This document shows, in pieces, positions 11,079-22,004 of a stretch of 64,000 nt of DNA (positions are counted from its first letter, which is position 1; each line of letters opens with the position of its first letter). The stretch covers positions 1,178,001 to 1,242,000 of the forward strand of contig OY101116.1 of assembly GCA_956465555.1 (NCBI GenBank). Direction: 5' to 3'. The position numbers and the translations under genes are program-made. Below the pieces are notes generated by a model that was not told the DNA's origin, searched no databases, and saw only the letters and a program-made list of their open reading frames with translations. This DNA comes from Nitzschia sp. pyKryTriq1. Lineage: Eukaryota; Bacillariophyta; Bacillariophyceae; Bacillariales; Bacillariaceae.

Positions 11079-12006
11079 GCAGCGAATGGATCAATCCATC
11101 ATTGCACTCGAGTGAAATCGTGAACGAACGAGCCGAAGCAATGATGATGAATTCGAACTTTTTCACAACAGGGTCTTATTCCAGAGATGATGACAACAAC
11201 ATGACAACAGCAAAACCCAGCACTGATGAGTCCTGATATCTTTGTCCCAACAATTGACTGTAATTGCATAGTCCAGTCGCTTACTCTAGAGGAGTAGTTG
11301 AGATATTCTTGTGTTTGTAGTAAAAACTCGTTTAGCTAGCGTCCCTTGATCGAGACGCAGTCGTCTTCGAAGTTCTACCTGTACGGTACTTGTACTGTAC
11401 GGGATAGGGTAATCTACAATCTACAGTACAGTACTTGTACTGTACTGGTACCCTGTACTACTAGGTACCGGTACCGTAGTCTACCGGTAGACTAATTACG
11501 AGTACCATCTATCTACCCGCGCACCGGTTCGGTACAGTACTCATACTTGTACTTATTATTGTACTACGTTGTACTGTTTCCGCGCTGGGTATCCCCGGGT
11601 AACCAAAAATCGCCCGGTACTTCTGTACCCGAGTATGAGTACTGTACCAGTACTGTACCGGTACTGTACGTGTACGTACTGTAGATTGATTGATTAGATT
11701 GCTTCTCAACAAGCCAACTCTCGGCGTCAACCACCACCCCTACAGGTACAGTACGGTAGAAGTAGAGACAGCTTATAGCAGTAGAGACAGCTCGCTCACT
11801 GCCACAATCTCTAATAGAAACCATCAAACACAAGACGGATGATATTCTTCTCTACTACTACTGTAGTTTTGATCCCTCTTCGATGACGATGAAGCATGAT
11901 GATGGTTGATTGATGATGAGATTGATCATCATCATCATGGAGAATTTGGCAGAGAAAAAGTACCTTAATTAAATCTGAAGTTTTGTCTTAAGAGAATTCT
12001 GCCTAC

Positions 12007-12016
12007 TATATAAATA
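12007..12016 (+). promoter_or_regulatory. Orphan TATA-like box
   Basis: The sequence TATATAAATA stands about 45 bases before a tiny open frame (12060-12155, 31 codons, starting MSRALTKEDS). No known gene follows it. It may be chance or the relic of a lost gene. Confidence 0.2.
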
Positions 12017-12217
12017 ATATTGGGGACATCCTGCCAATCCTGCCGATTCTGCACCTCTGATGTCCAGGGCTTTGACGAAGGAAGATTCCGTTTCGACGAA
12101 TTTGGCGACTACTATGGTGCTCGACGAAATTCCTCTAAGAGACGAGGAAGACTAACCGGGCATTTCGCCAAACTTTGCAACTAGTTAGAACACATACACA
12201 TACAACTTTTTGTAGCC

Positions 12218-12595
12218 TTAACGCCAATCGGATCGGAGGCCCCTATAGGGGCCTTATCTCCCCTTAAAACATGTTTCTGCCTCCTCCAAGTGTAACCACG
12301 TGAAAGAGCATCCAATTTTACGTAGATATCGTACTGGCATCAAATGTCCCATGTCAGTTATTTGTCGAGATACACTTCACCAAAAATTCTGCCTGAAATA
12401 AAAATTGCAAATGTCGGAGGGAGGCTCTTATCTGCTCTTATCTCTATTTGTTTTAAGCAGAGATAAGAAAGTAGGGGCCTCGAAGGGCCGTGTTTTAAGA
12501 CTTCGAGGCCCCTATAGGGGCCTCGGGGGGCCTCGAAAAAACCCCTTCGAGGCCCCTATAGGGGCCTTGAAGGCGGGCGATCCGATTGGCGTTAA
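12218..12595. mobile_element. MITE-like element flanked by TTAA (piggyBac-type target site)
   Basis: The element is bounded on both sides by TTAA (12218-12221 and 12592-12595) and has perfect 14-base terminal inverted repeats, CGCCAATCGGATCG at 12222-12235 and its complement at 12578-12591. Inside lie three copies of the perfect 18-base palindrome AGGCCCCTATAGGGGCCT (12237, 12506 and 12550). At about 370 bases with no transposase frame, it fits a non-autonomous DNA element. TTAA duplication is the hallmark of piggyBac; attribution to that superfamily is inferred from the target site alone. Confidence 0.65.
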
Positions 12596-12704
12596 ACTGC
12601 ACTTATCGGAGGTGTGTGCTGCAACTGGCAACAATCTAGAAATTTTGATGGAGTTTCACATAGTCCCAGTTTCAGTTGGAAAGCAAATCCGATAAGTGCA
12701 GTTT
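12594..12704. repeat. Second inverted-repeat unit, 17-base perfect termini
   Basis: AAACTGCACTTATCGGA at 12594-12610 is perfectly inverted at 12688-12704, enclosing about 77 bases. It touches the right end of the neighbouring TTAA element, which looks inserted at or beside its left terminus. It may be a small foldback element. Confidence 0.55.
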
Positions 12705-12900
12705 TGGCCTGCGACTATCTTCAGCATACGGATACGAATAAGGTTTAATGCTGAAACATTCATGATGGTTGGATATTCATTGATGTAGAAAGGTGTGATG
12801 GTCTAGGAAAATAGTTCGGTCGCTCTACGCGGGCATGTACCAGAGTCTACGCGTGACATCATCAAAAATCTATTTTAGTACTTTTGGTTACATATCCACC

Positions 12901-12991
12901 TTAAGAAAAAAGGGTCGATGGGATCGACCCTTTTTTGGGAAGAAAGTGTCGCCCCATCGACCCTTTTTGGGGCGCTTCCGATTGGCGTTAA
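12901..12991. repeat. Hairpin-rich TTAA-bounded segment sharing a terminus with the MITE
   Basis: This stretch starts and ends with TTAA. Its right end, CCGATTGGCGTTAA, equals the right end of the element at 12218-12595. It contains a strong hairpin: AAAAAAGGGTCGAT, a three-base loop, then the exact complement, followed by a further partial repeat of the same arm. The left end does not match the MITE terminus, so it may be a rearranged or deleted copy. Confidence 0.4.
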
Positions 12992-13462
12992 ATGATGATT
13001 CGTTCGACTGATTAGGGTCAATGGTCTTGCCGTTACCAGTTGTGGTTTTTTTTTACGCTCTTCCGTTTTATTCGTGTGGTCATCACGAGCGGAGTTCGCA
13101 TCTATCGTCATCGTTGCGTTGCCGCCGCTTGCTGGTCGAAAAAAATAACAACGCTGAAAGCGCTGTGAGGTTGCGCGAGAAGAAAATCGACACGACCATT
13201 ATTTATCGGTCCCATAACAAGGAAAATAGCACTACCATACTGTACGAACTCGTAAAATATTTTCATCATCATCAGTGACAGCGCTCTTTCTTCGCCTTCC
13301 ACGCCGCCCTCAATCGAATGCATGGTTGAGAAAGGAAAACAATGCTTGTATTCGTAGTCTAGTCGGAGCCAAGAGAAGAAACAAGAGGTAGAAGTCTGGG
13401 CAGTCTCAAGAGCGAGAGGGAACCATTATTTTGCATCGAGAATCATCGAGAAGTCCGGCAAA

Positions 13463-15853
13463 ATGGACGAGAACAGCGAAGAGCATCGTTTCGATGCCAG
13501 TGACCTTCCAACTCCTGTGACCCCACAACACTTTTTGGACGAAGATGCGCAAAGTAGAGGCGCTGATATTGTCCGCAACATTGCTAGCTATTTGACCCTG
13601 TCCGACGCTCAGTCCATTACTTCTGGTTTCGGTTTGGAAACCCCAACAGCGGGAAGTTGGGCTGCGGCTCGTGCAGGAGGAACGCCGTATCAGTGGTTAT
13701 CGCTTCAAACGCCGCCCACGCCAGCTCTGGTGGCTATATCACCAAACCCGCAAGAGGACCTAGACATGGGGATGTACCCGTATGCTCCCTCCAAGATGAA
13801 CGACTTGCAGAACAGCAGTCTCATGTGGGAGGATTCCTCGGACTGCTTGATGGAAGAGGTCAGTCTGGACCTTCAGAGACGCACTAGTTGGGCACAAGAA
13901 AAATTGGCTTCTGCGATCTTTTCTCATCCAGAGTCCGTCCGTAGTTACTGCGTCGATGCCTACTTGGCGGCCAAGGAAGTCAGGATGCATCAAAGTAACT
14001 CGCTGGCCGATGGGCAGGCATCACCAGAGACTCTGGTAGAGCCCTCGAATGATTTCATGAAAGACACACGGAAGTCTCGGCGAGACGATCGTGTTCGTTT
14101 TGTGAGTGCCGTGATTGATCATATACTGAACAATGTACCGCTGTCCGTGGCACTTGACGTGCTTGGTGGTTTCCGGGAGGTATCATTGGATACCAGTTTT
14201 GCAACAGTCCGAATCACTAGCATGACCATCCATGGGATCGTGGATGCACTGGGGCAGTTTGTGGCGAATGTTGTGCATGGAATAACGCACTTCAATCCTC
14301 TAGCTTTTGTGCAAGCTATCATTTCTAGACCCTTCAATGCCATGGGGAAGACGACCGAAGTCGTAGTCAGCGGAATTCAATCCGTGGCGACTGGTGTGGG
14401 GTCGGCTAGTTCCTTGGCCTTTCACAGACTATCCGCCAAGACAGGCTCGTCATCTAGCTTGGCACAACAGGGAAACCTCTTCAGGAACCGTCTCGGATCC
14501 CCGAAAGTCAACAAGAAACTAATTCGCAAATTGAGCACCATGAACGCCGCTGCTTCGGTTATTTCGTATACCGAAATGGCTGATGACACAGGAGGACTCT
14601 CGGGACGTGCCAAGAGTCGTGTTCGACGAATGATGCACTACGATGTTAGTTTGCGCCCTTTTATGGCAACCGTGAAGCTGCCAGTCAACAATGAACAAGA
14701 CAATGCTGGAGGCAAGGATGCCGGCAGCGGAATGACAAGGTCGAACAGTTCGATGCTAAGGTTGGATGGCTCCGACTCACAAGAGGCCGAGGATACGTCT
14801 GCATCGTCCTCTCCTGAATCTCCCTTTATGTGTACTCCACAGTCCTTCCCACCGACCCCTTCCTCAAGGCGCATGGTGTTGGCACGAGGAACTCGATTTG
14901 CGGATGACGTCATTTTTCTCGCTCGTGATCAGCTCCGAGTACATGACGCCCTTGACAGCGAGAATGAAAGGACTCGCGAAATGGCTTTGGCGTTAACTCA
15001 GGGCAAGCGCTTGGCCGTCTTTGATGCTGATGATGCCAGCGCAGGTATCGATTTGACTTGTGGGCAACATGTTTGTACAAAAGTGGGTAATATGTTGTAC
15101 TGTTCGACTCGTAGCATGGTGCCCATTCTTCGAAATTGCTTTGTCTACTTTGAAATGACGGTATTGCCCAAACCCAGTGGGAACCTCATCCCGCAGGCTA
15201 GTATGGCCACGCTATCGATCGGCCTTTCTACCAAAGAAATGCCGCCCAATACCCTTGTAGGAGCTTGGAAGGGCAGTGTCGGGCTCTGCACCACTGGCCA
15301 AATGCTAACGGCTGGGCAGTGGTGCAGTCCAGTTGATCCGAGCATGAGTTCATATGGTGACAGAGCTACTGTTGGTTGCTTGGTGTGTTTGGATGATGGC
15401 TCAGCCTTTGAAACTTGGGATGGTGTCATGGTGACTGCTGCAGTCACATTCAGCGTCAATGGCCAAATGGTCAGTCCTCCCGTTTCAACGCTTCCGATGG
15501 CCGCAGCCACGGCTGTTGGAGATATTGCGGTTGGAAGTATGTTGACTCCAGTAGGCTCGCCGACGTCTACTGATCTTACTGCTCCATCCACTTCGACGTC
15601 CGGTGCAAATAGTGCGAATACCACTCCACCGTTGCAAGTTGCGCCTGCCCCTCCATCCTTCACCCTGCCATTGTTGGTTCCTGCAGAGGAAGAGTTGTAT
15701 CCCACTGTTACCTTGCATAGCCCAGGAACAGCTGTGATGTGCCGTTTTAGCCTGGGGGATATTCTTGCTACTACCAGGAAAGCTATCGGTGCTCCAGCCG
15801 GCGTCGCGGTCTACGCCATCGATGGTAGCGAGATTTTGAGTGAAAGGGACTAA
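13463..15853 (+). CDS. Large protein with C-terminal SPRY (concanavalin A-like) domain
   Basis: This is a 796-residue single-exon protein. The first 330 residues match no domain I recognise. Two central segments (about 210-310) are amphipathic, and the 420-470 region is Ser/Thr-rich. The C-terminal part (about 525-785) has the SPRY pattern: YFEMTVLP, TLSIGLSTKEMPPNTLVGAWKGSVGLCTTGQ, YGDRATVGCLVCLDDG, VTFSVNGQMV and LYPTVTLHSPGTAVMCRF, as in RanBPM-type and B30.2 domains. SPRY domains bind peptides and often act as adaptors. A low-complexity Thr/Ser insert interrupts the last strands (about 700-745). No signal peptide is seen, so it is probably cytosolic or nuclear. The specific role is unknown. 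Confidence 0.75.
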   Translation: MDENSEEHRFDASDLPTPVTPQHFLDEDAQSRGADIVRNIASYLTLSDAQSITSGFGLETPTAGSWAAARAGGTPYQWLSLQTPPTPALVAISPNPQEDLDMGMYPYAPSKMNDLQNSSLMWEDSSDCLMEEVSLDLQRRTSWAQEKLASAIFSHPESVRSYCVDAYLAAKEVRMHQSNSLADGQASPETLVEPSNDFMKDTRKSRRDDRVRFVSAVIDHILNNVPLSVALDVLGGFREVSLDTSFATVRITSMTIHGIVDALGQFVANVVHGITHFNPLAFVQAIISRPFNAMGKTTEVVVSGIQSVATGVGSASSLAFHRLSAKTGSSSSLAQQGNLFRNRLGSPKVNKKLIRKLSTMNAAASVISYTEMADDTGGLSGRAKSRVRRMMHYDVSLRPFMATVKLPVNNEQDNAGGKDAGSGMTRSNSSMLRLDGSDSQEAEDTSASSSPESPFMCTPQSFPPTPSSRRMVLARGTRFADDVIFLARDQLRVHDALDSENERTREMALALTQGKRLAVFDADDASAGIDLTCGQHVCTKVGNMLYCSTRSMVPILRNCFVYFEMTVLPKPSGNLIPQASMATLSIGLSTKEMPPNTLVGAWKGSVGLCTTGQMLTAGQWCSPVDPSMSSYGDRATVGCLVCLDDGSAFETWDGVMVTAAVTFSVNGQMVSPPVSTLPMAAATAVGDIAVGSMLTPVGSPTSTDLTAPSTSTSGANSANTTPPLQVAPAPPSFTLPLLVPAEEELYPTVTLHSPGTAVMCRFSLGDILATTRKAIGAPAGVAVYAIDGSEILSERD

Positions 15854-15952
15854 TCTACTGTGATGATGTTATTTTAATACCGTTCTTTGCTACCGGAAGT
15901 CGAAGTAATGTTGCCACTACGATTGAAGAGTTTGTTTAAAACTAGCTGTGAA

Positions 15953-17768
15953 TTATTGTAGCTCACGTTCATATTCAACCCATTCATTGCCAATGACAGC
16001 TTTCATGTGCTTCAGGCTTCGATTGATGATACGACGAACTTTGTCTGGCTTGTAGCCTACTAATCGACTGACTTCCGCGATCGTAAGAGGGCCGTTCTTC
16101 AGATTATCGGCCGAGTCCAGCAGACCGTATCGAAGCAAGAGCAAGTAAACTTCTTCTTCAGACAACTGGCTTTCGAGCATTGAAATCAGATCTTCCCGAA
16201 GGAACATGTGAGTTTGTTTGTTGTAGTCCCTGTCATCTGTCTTACTTTCGACCAAATCATACATGGTATCTTCTCGAGCTGCTGAAGTCAATGGCTTGAG
16301 CGGGTTGGATATTTGTTGGTCCAGCGAATAGCAGCGCTGGCCCATAGCTATCAGGCACCTGTCCAATTGTACCTCGGTCATGTCGACTGCTTTGGCAAGT
16401 TCTTTTTTGGTAGGAGCTCGACCTAAATCTGCAATCATTTGCGCTTGTACTTTCATGACTCTTTTATGGTTTTCGTAAAGACGCTGGGGAACGGTGACAA
16501 CCCGGGATTGCATGATTTGTCCGCGCTTGATGGATGATCTAATCCAATACATAGCATAAGTAGAAAACCGAAAGCCACGGCTGGGGTCAAACTTTTCTGC
16601 AGCCCGAATAAGCGCCTAGTAGGTTTTTGCAAAGGAGGTTAGTGTGATTTGATTCACGGGATCGAGATGTGGAACAGCATTCAAGTAAACTCACCATGAT
16701 ACCCTCTTGCATCAGGTCCGCTGCATTGTAGTGGCCGCGGAGCCCGTTTCTAATGTAAACGTTGACCACGCCTTGTACCATGCGAAGATTGGAAGTCACG
16801 AGTTTGTTCTTGGCCTCCAGTCCTTCTTCAATCGCCTGGCTCAACGCCTCCATGTTAATCTTCCCAGCAGCAGCGCACCATTCCTCATCGGTTGGCTCGC
16901 GCGCCAGTTGCATCTCCAGCCCGTCGAAGACTTTTTGCAAGCGAATAGCTTCTTGGGTCTTCTCCCCGAGTTCAATTTCTTCTTTGGGAGTGATTCTTTC
17001 GACATCATGGATCTCATTGGCAAACTGAACAAGACTGTCTGGAACTGAAGCACTAGATTTGTACATTGATTCGCCGTTGACTTTGCGGCGTTTCTTTTTC
17101 GCTTCGTCTGTCTCAACAAACTTCTTCCCCGTTCGCTGCTCTGCCAGTTTGATGCCATCCTCATACGCCCGTTGGCGGTCAGTTGACCCTCGTTCAATAA
17201 AGCCTGGCATAGTGGACGACCGTGATGTTGATGTCACCACGCTCCTGGGTGAAGGTGGGGTTCTGCTCAAACTATCGCGTCGAGTCCGGCCATCTCTTCC
17301 AGTGGAGAGTCCTTTAAACTGCACCCGGCTTGGCTCGTTAAACAACATGTCTTCTGGGTCACCATAACCCTCAATTTCAGGAGGCGGAGAAGTCATCTTT
17401 ATCTTTGCTTTTGTCCGCACTTTACTCCTTCTGCGGGATGGGACTCCTTCCACCATTTCTCCAGACAGCCCATCGGAGTCTGTTGTTGCAATCAAGTATA
17501 ACTCCTCGAGCACACGCCTGTTGATGCCGTCTCTGCCCTTAAGCTCCATCAGCAGGACATCTTTTGGATCAGTAACCACAGCCAGTTGGGTCATGGTCGC
17601 CGCAGACCTCGCTTGGTTCCTCCTGTCGAGAGACGCTAAAGACGATTGGAAAGCAGTTGATGCTCCGGAGAGAGATAACGCTACAGCAGATGCAATTAAA
17701 AGACCTGCCTTGGAAAACGAGCGTTTCCGCCCCATTGTTGAGGAAATTGCTAGCGGTGATGATCTCAT
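15953..17768 (-). CDS. Plastid RNA polymerase sigma-70 factor
   Basis: It directs the plastid-encoded bacterial-type RNA polymerase to promoters. Two exons, 16695-17768 and 15953-16615, are joined in phase 0 inside region 2, giving 578 residues. Region 2 reads NLRMVQGVVNVYIR, DLMQEGIM/ALIRAAEKFDPSRGFRFSTYAMYWIRSSIKR, including the core-binding DLMQEG and the -10 recognition helix. Region 3 follows (VPQRLYENHKRV, GRAPTKKELA), then region 4 (LSEEEVYLLLLRYGL, TIAEVSRLVGYKPDKVRRIINRSLKHM). The N-terminus has a hydrophobic leader ending ASTAFQSS, close to the ASAFAP plastid cleavage motif. The 3' end faces the SPRY gene, with only about 100 bases between stop codons. Confidence 0.92.
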
Positions 17769-18558
17769 GTTTTGTTGTTATACTGATGTATCCTGGGCTC
17801 GAAGATTATGGATTCTTGGTGTCGGAAGTTGCAGAGGGGAGATGACTGATTGATGATGATTCGTACCAGCTCGAGATTTTGCCAGCCGAGCAGAGAGATA
17901 AGACGCAACGACAGAATGCTTAGGCTACAGTATTGTACTAGTGTTCTTTTGGGGCACAACAGATGGACCTCTCATCCTATCGCAGGTCTTTCCCGCTGAA
18001 TTTCTGCGATCGAGGTGGCAGCGAAGAAACAAACTTTCGATGGAAACGCGAAACGCCTCATCTTCAGGAGATGATGATGTGATGGGGGGGGAAAAAATCG
18101 TGGCGTGGTCCTCGATCGGATCGGGTGCGTGGGAATGATGACGCAAGTATGGGGAACCAATGAAAAGTGAGCTACGCACGGAAATGACGTCAGAGCGCAA
18201 TCGAAGAAGCGAAGGGAAGCAGAGCGAGCGAGAAGAATTTCAAGTCGTATTACTCGGTGTTTCTAAAGCCTATATAAGCACCTTTTTAGATCGATCGATC
18301 CAGTCGATCTCCAGCGCCAGGTATCTTATTTTTTACCCCTGGTAGAAGAACGCCGCAGGGAGACCAACTGGCGGGTAATTGGTACCGGTACAGTACGTAC
18401 CGATACCGGTACATCATACCGGTAGTTTTAGTCAGTCGATCCGATCTTTTTAGATTGAGATGATGGCGATGCTCGAATTGAAATGACGAGTTCTTCCCTA
18501 ACCTAATTCATGCTGTTGCCACAACCGGTGCAGTGGACGTCTCCAGATATGCTTGTGA
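17769..18558. other. Divergent spacer, sigma factor / SMP gene
   Basis: It should hold both promoters and the unresolved first exon of the SMP-domain gene. A TATA box is present, as is a small cluster of GTACCGGTAC words at about 18380-18425. Nothing else is supported. Confidence 0.5.
18271..18278 (+). promoter_or_regulatory. TATA box candidate for the SMP-domain gene
   Basis: The sequence TATATAAG lies 280 bases before the first readable part of the SMP-domain frame. It implies a transcription start near 18300, so a short 5' exon probably lies between 18300 and 18560. Confidence 0.45.
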
Positions 18559-18561
18559 TTG

Positions 18562-19838
18562 TTGGAATATAGCATACGAGTACTACCAGATAGAAGAAGC
18601 GAACTCAAACAGGCAGGAATAGGAAAAGCCGAATCAAGCATCCTCCGATCGCCGATCGGCAAGATCGAGATATTCATCGGCAGCAGACGATCAACCGCTG
18701 ACTGCGCCCATTCCGGCTTACAAAATGCGCTCGCACCCTTGCTTCGTACCGATCTCTCAAGTGGACAGAATAAAAATGGGGTCGACGAGGACGCCATTTT
18801 TACCGATATTTTGCGCTTCGGTCCATCGAGCTTTACGTCTAGTCAAATCGCCTTGTGGACGCCAACCGCCACGACACCCCAACCAACATCGCCCCATTAT
18901 ACGCAGCTTTTTCTCGCCTTTTGGCTGGGTGGTTTCTTCTGTTCAATTATTCTACCGCGCTTAGCTTTCTTTGCTTGGGGTGCTTGGCAAACTCTTCGTC
19001 GGAGCATGTCACTTGGACGAGATCACAACATACTGCGAGATGGCCTAGGAAAAAGAAGAAGAAGCAAAAGACGACGTCCCATTGACTTCACGACAGTCCC
19101 TCGACGCGGCTTAGTGGTCTTTCAATACATTGCTGAACGATTGGTTGGATTGGCCTTTCAAACGCAACTTCGACGAGCATTCGAACATTCCATTGCATCA
19201 GTGAACAATCCAAACATTCGACGAATCGAGATGCACACCTTTCAGACGATGTCGGCGCCTCGTCTTCATTCGGGTCGTATGTATGACATGGGTAAAAAGG
19301 CTATGGCATTTGATGTCGACGCTACTTGGAACGATGCATTCGAATCGACAGTAACAATAACCACGAAACGACTCGGCGTTAAAGTCCCTGTTCGAATACA
19401 CAATGTCAAATTTGTGGGTCCAATCCGTGTTATTCTAACGCCACTGATCGAGAGTCCACCCGGCTTTGGAGCCAATATCTTTAGGTAAGGGTCCATCAAT
19501 CGACGATCGGGCTCAGGATTCTTCTCATTCTCTGACACAATCATTTGACGACTCTCGCACGAGCAAATCGTAGCTTTTCAAGAACCCCTCGCCTCGACTT
19601 TGATCTTGACGTGGCAGGTAGAGAAATCACAAAAGTTCCTTGGCTCAAGACAGAATTGACACACGCCCTTTCGGAAATCATCGAGAAGCAAATGGTCTGG
19701 CCCAATCGCATTGTCAACCCTGCTCTTCAGCCAAATTTCAACGTGACATTGATTGAGAGCGACAACATTGCCGAGCTCAATACGATAGACCCGTTCCTGC
19801 AAGCCGAGAGTGAATACACAAAGAGCTGGGATCGTTGA
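18562..19838 (+). CDS. SMP-domain lipid-transfer protein (extended synaptotagmin/tricalbin-like), 5' end unresolved
   Basis: SMP domains carry lipids between membranes at contact sites. The readable frame has one membrane segment (QLFLAFWLGGFFCSIILPRLAFFAW) and a basic stretch. Then comes the SMP region: FEHSIASVNN, MDATWNDAFESTVTI-like strands, VKVPVRIHNVKFVGPIRVILTPLIESPPGFGAN and PRLDFDLDVAGREITKVPWLKTELTHALSEIIEKQMVWPNRI. An intron at 19485-19573 (GTAAGG...GTAG) joins the two parts in phase 2. The protein stops soon after the SMP domain, so it lacks the C2 domains usual in E-Syts. No in-frame ATG precedes the membrane segment and a stop closes the frame at 18556, so the true start must be in an upstream exon I could not define. 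Confidence 0.65.
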
Positions 19839-19913
19839 TTGAAACAAATGGGCTACTGTACTTGCTATCGGGAAATACATACTGTGGATCATTAATTGAC
19901 GTCGCATTCTTGT

Positions 19914-22004
19914 TCAGATAATGAATTGTTGTTCCTCGCCATCCTCTTCCTTGATCGTGAAAGTCTTCACAACTTTTCCGTCGACTTTGACATTCCACGT
20001 GTGCCCTCGGTAGGTATTGATTCCAAGGTCAGGATCGTTCGGCCCTAGTTTTCCCCAGAATTGTTCTTCAAAGAAAAGTTCCGCGTTATTCAGACTTGGG
20101 TCCGCACCTGAATTCTTGAACACAGCATGGAGTTCCTTGAAGCTGACCGATGGAGAAGTAGTTGCGCCTTCTTTTCGGAATTTCTCCTTGATTGGTGCGC
20201 CGGCGTAGCCCTGTCGTGGAGTGTTCCAAACCCAAAGATTCGCTGCGTATTTCTGACCCTTAAGAACCGGACAGGCACCGTGGATAGATGCGGGGTCAAC
20301 GTTTCCGTTGGGATACTGACTATAGAAGAGGACTGCACGTGACGAGTGGGGCGTGACGGCCAATCGAGTACGACATTTCGCCACCTAGAAATATCAGAGG
20401 AGAGAAGGAAGAGAAAATGGTTGAGCATTCTTTGTCCACCTGTAACCCCTGTAGCACCGCTCCATCAATTATACCAGTACTGTCTGTACTCGTACAATAC
20501 CATCCAAATCGGCACTTACTAAATCTTCTTCCCAGGAACCATGTGCGAGTACATTGCCGTGGTCCGAGGCTCGAAGAGCTTCAATCGCGTCTTTGGTCGA
20601 GACTCGTTCCGATTCAGGCAAATGTGCGGGCCAGCCCTGGGGAAAGACTGTCTCCCCACCATCCCCTTCTCCAAGATCGGACATGTACATGAGAATGGTA
20701 GCAAATCGATTTCCTCCCGTCCCACCCGATTCGAAATCGTGTTCCAGTTGTCCACTCTTGTCCTCGATCCAATCCAAATGAGAATTGTACGCTTTGCTGA
20801 CATTGTAACGAAGGATCTGAAGACCATCCCCATACGACTCTAAGTACTCATCAAAGCCCAATGCCTTGAAGCATCGCTTCTTGACCTTAACCGCAGTCTT
20901 GCCATGTGTATCAAATCCACTTTCCGAGGTTCGCCTTGAATTGAGATTGTGCCCACTGGCCCCAGTCGTACTCCGTTTGATCATATGTGATTCCTTCGTT
21001 TCAGCGATCGCACTTTTGACCAAATCTTCACTTTCGGCGCGGGAAAAGAAATTAAAGACATCAAAGACTCGAGGGCTGAGCGACAAAACCTCCAGGTAAA
21101 TGAGTTTTTGGTCGGAACCTTCTACATGGGGCAGATGAAAGACTTCGCCTACATAGCTGGGAGCAAACATAAAGACTCGTCCAGCAGGAACCGCGTACAA
21201 ATGACGTTCGACGGAGCCGCCCGCCGACGTGCAGGTTTGGTCTCCCGTGTGGTCGTCCACCTCACATTCTTGAGCTTGTTGGAAGGGTGTCGTCGATGGC
21301 GATTGCGCTAGTTTCGTAAGCTCACTCAGTTCCGTAATACGAAGACCTTCCCGAGTATGGAATCGGCACGGAAGAAAGCTTTCACCGTCAGCAGAAACGA
21401 CTGGAACCAAATCATTGTGATCCAACATAATGGGTGTCCGTTTGGGACCCATGTCACAGAATCCTAGCAGTCCTGCATTTTTCTTGCCATCCTTTTCCAC
21501 AGACGGACAAGAAGCGACCATGTTCTGAAACGTCTTTGTCAAGAGTGATTCTACTTGATATTTGTTCAGCGTGGGAGGGCAGGGCTCGTCGCCGCCATCA
21601 TCTTTCATACTCGCATACTGCTGCAGTAATTCCTCGAAGAATCCTTTTTCGGAAGAAGCCTCGCCACATGACTCGGGTTCTCCATTTCTATGCATCCTAA
21701 GTGAGATCTCGATGAATGGGTCTTGTTCAGTGCTCGTCAGTCCTAGCAAATGCAACAGACGACCTTGGCAGATTTCGGGAGTCGTCGTTGTCGACGAGTC
21801 ATCTGTCGACGTTGCTTGTACGGCCAGTGTTCGACCGGTACCGTTGTTGACGTCGCCGCTGCTCGAGGACGAGGAGAAAATATGGCCCAAATAAAATTCC
21901 AACGTGCCCTCTGGAAGCACATAACTCGAGATCAGACATCCGAGGATATAGGGAACCACAACCCATAGAGCAATCGTTGTCATTCGATGGATGGCTGGAG
22001 TCAT
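19914..22004 (-). CDS. Prolyl 4-hydroxylase-type 2-oxoglutarate/Fe(II) oxygenase
   Basis: These enzymes hydroxylate proline using 2-oxoglutarate, O2 and Fe(II). Exons 20520-22004 and 19914-20384 join in phase 0, giving 651 residues. A type II membrane anchor (TIALWVVVPYILGCLISSYVL) near the N-terminus suggests an ER/Golgi enzyme with a lumenal catalytic domain. The domain shows RYNVSKAYNSHLDW with the iron-binding His409 and Asp411, FATILMYMSDLGEGDGGETVFP, and, in exon 2, DPASIHGACPVLKGQKYAANLWVW with the distal His530 and the 2-oxoglutarate-binding Lys540. All key residues are present. The first 350 residues form an unassigned region with several Cys. The open frame extends to 22091 but only with a TTG, so the ATG at 22004 is used. 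Confidence 0.9.

Larger units (their letters stand above)
11079..13462. repeat. 2.4 kb gene-free region: GTAC cluster and miniature inverted-repeat elements
   Basis: No gene is supported in this long spacer. From about 11370 to 11690 it is a dense cluster of GTAC words (GTACTTGTACTGTAC, GGTACCGGTACCG). Then come a stretch with a TATA-like box near 12007, three inverted-repeat structures between 12218 and 12991 (listed separately), and about 450 bases of unremarkable leader before the next gene. Confidence 0.6.

Noticed and set aside
12060-12155. 31-codon frame after a TATA-like box
   Set aside because: Too short and without homology; a second overlapping frame is equally open.
12405-12695. 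96-codon plus-strand frame
   Set aside because: It lies across the miniature element and its palindromes; composition is repeat-driven.
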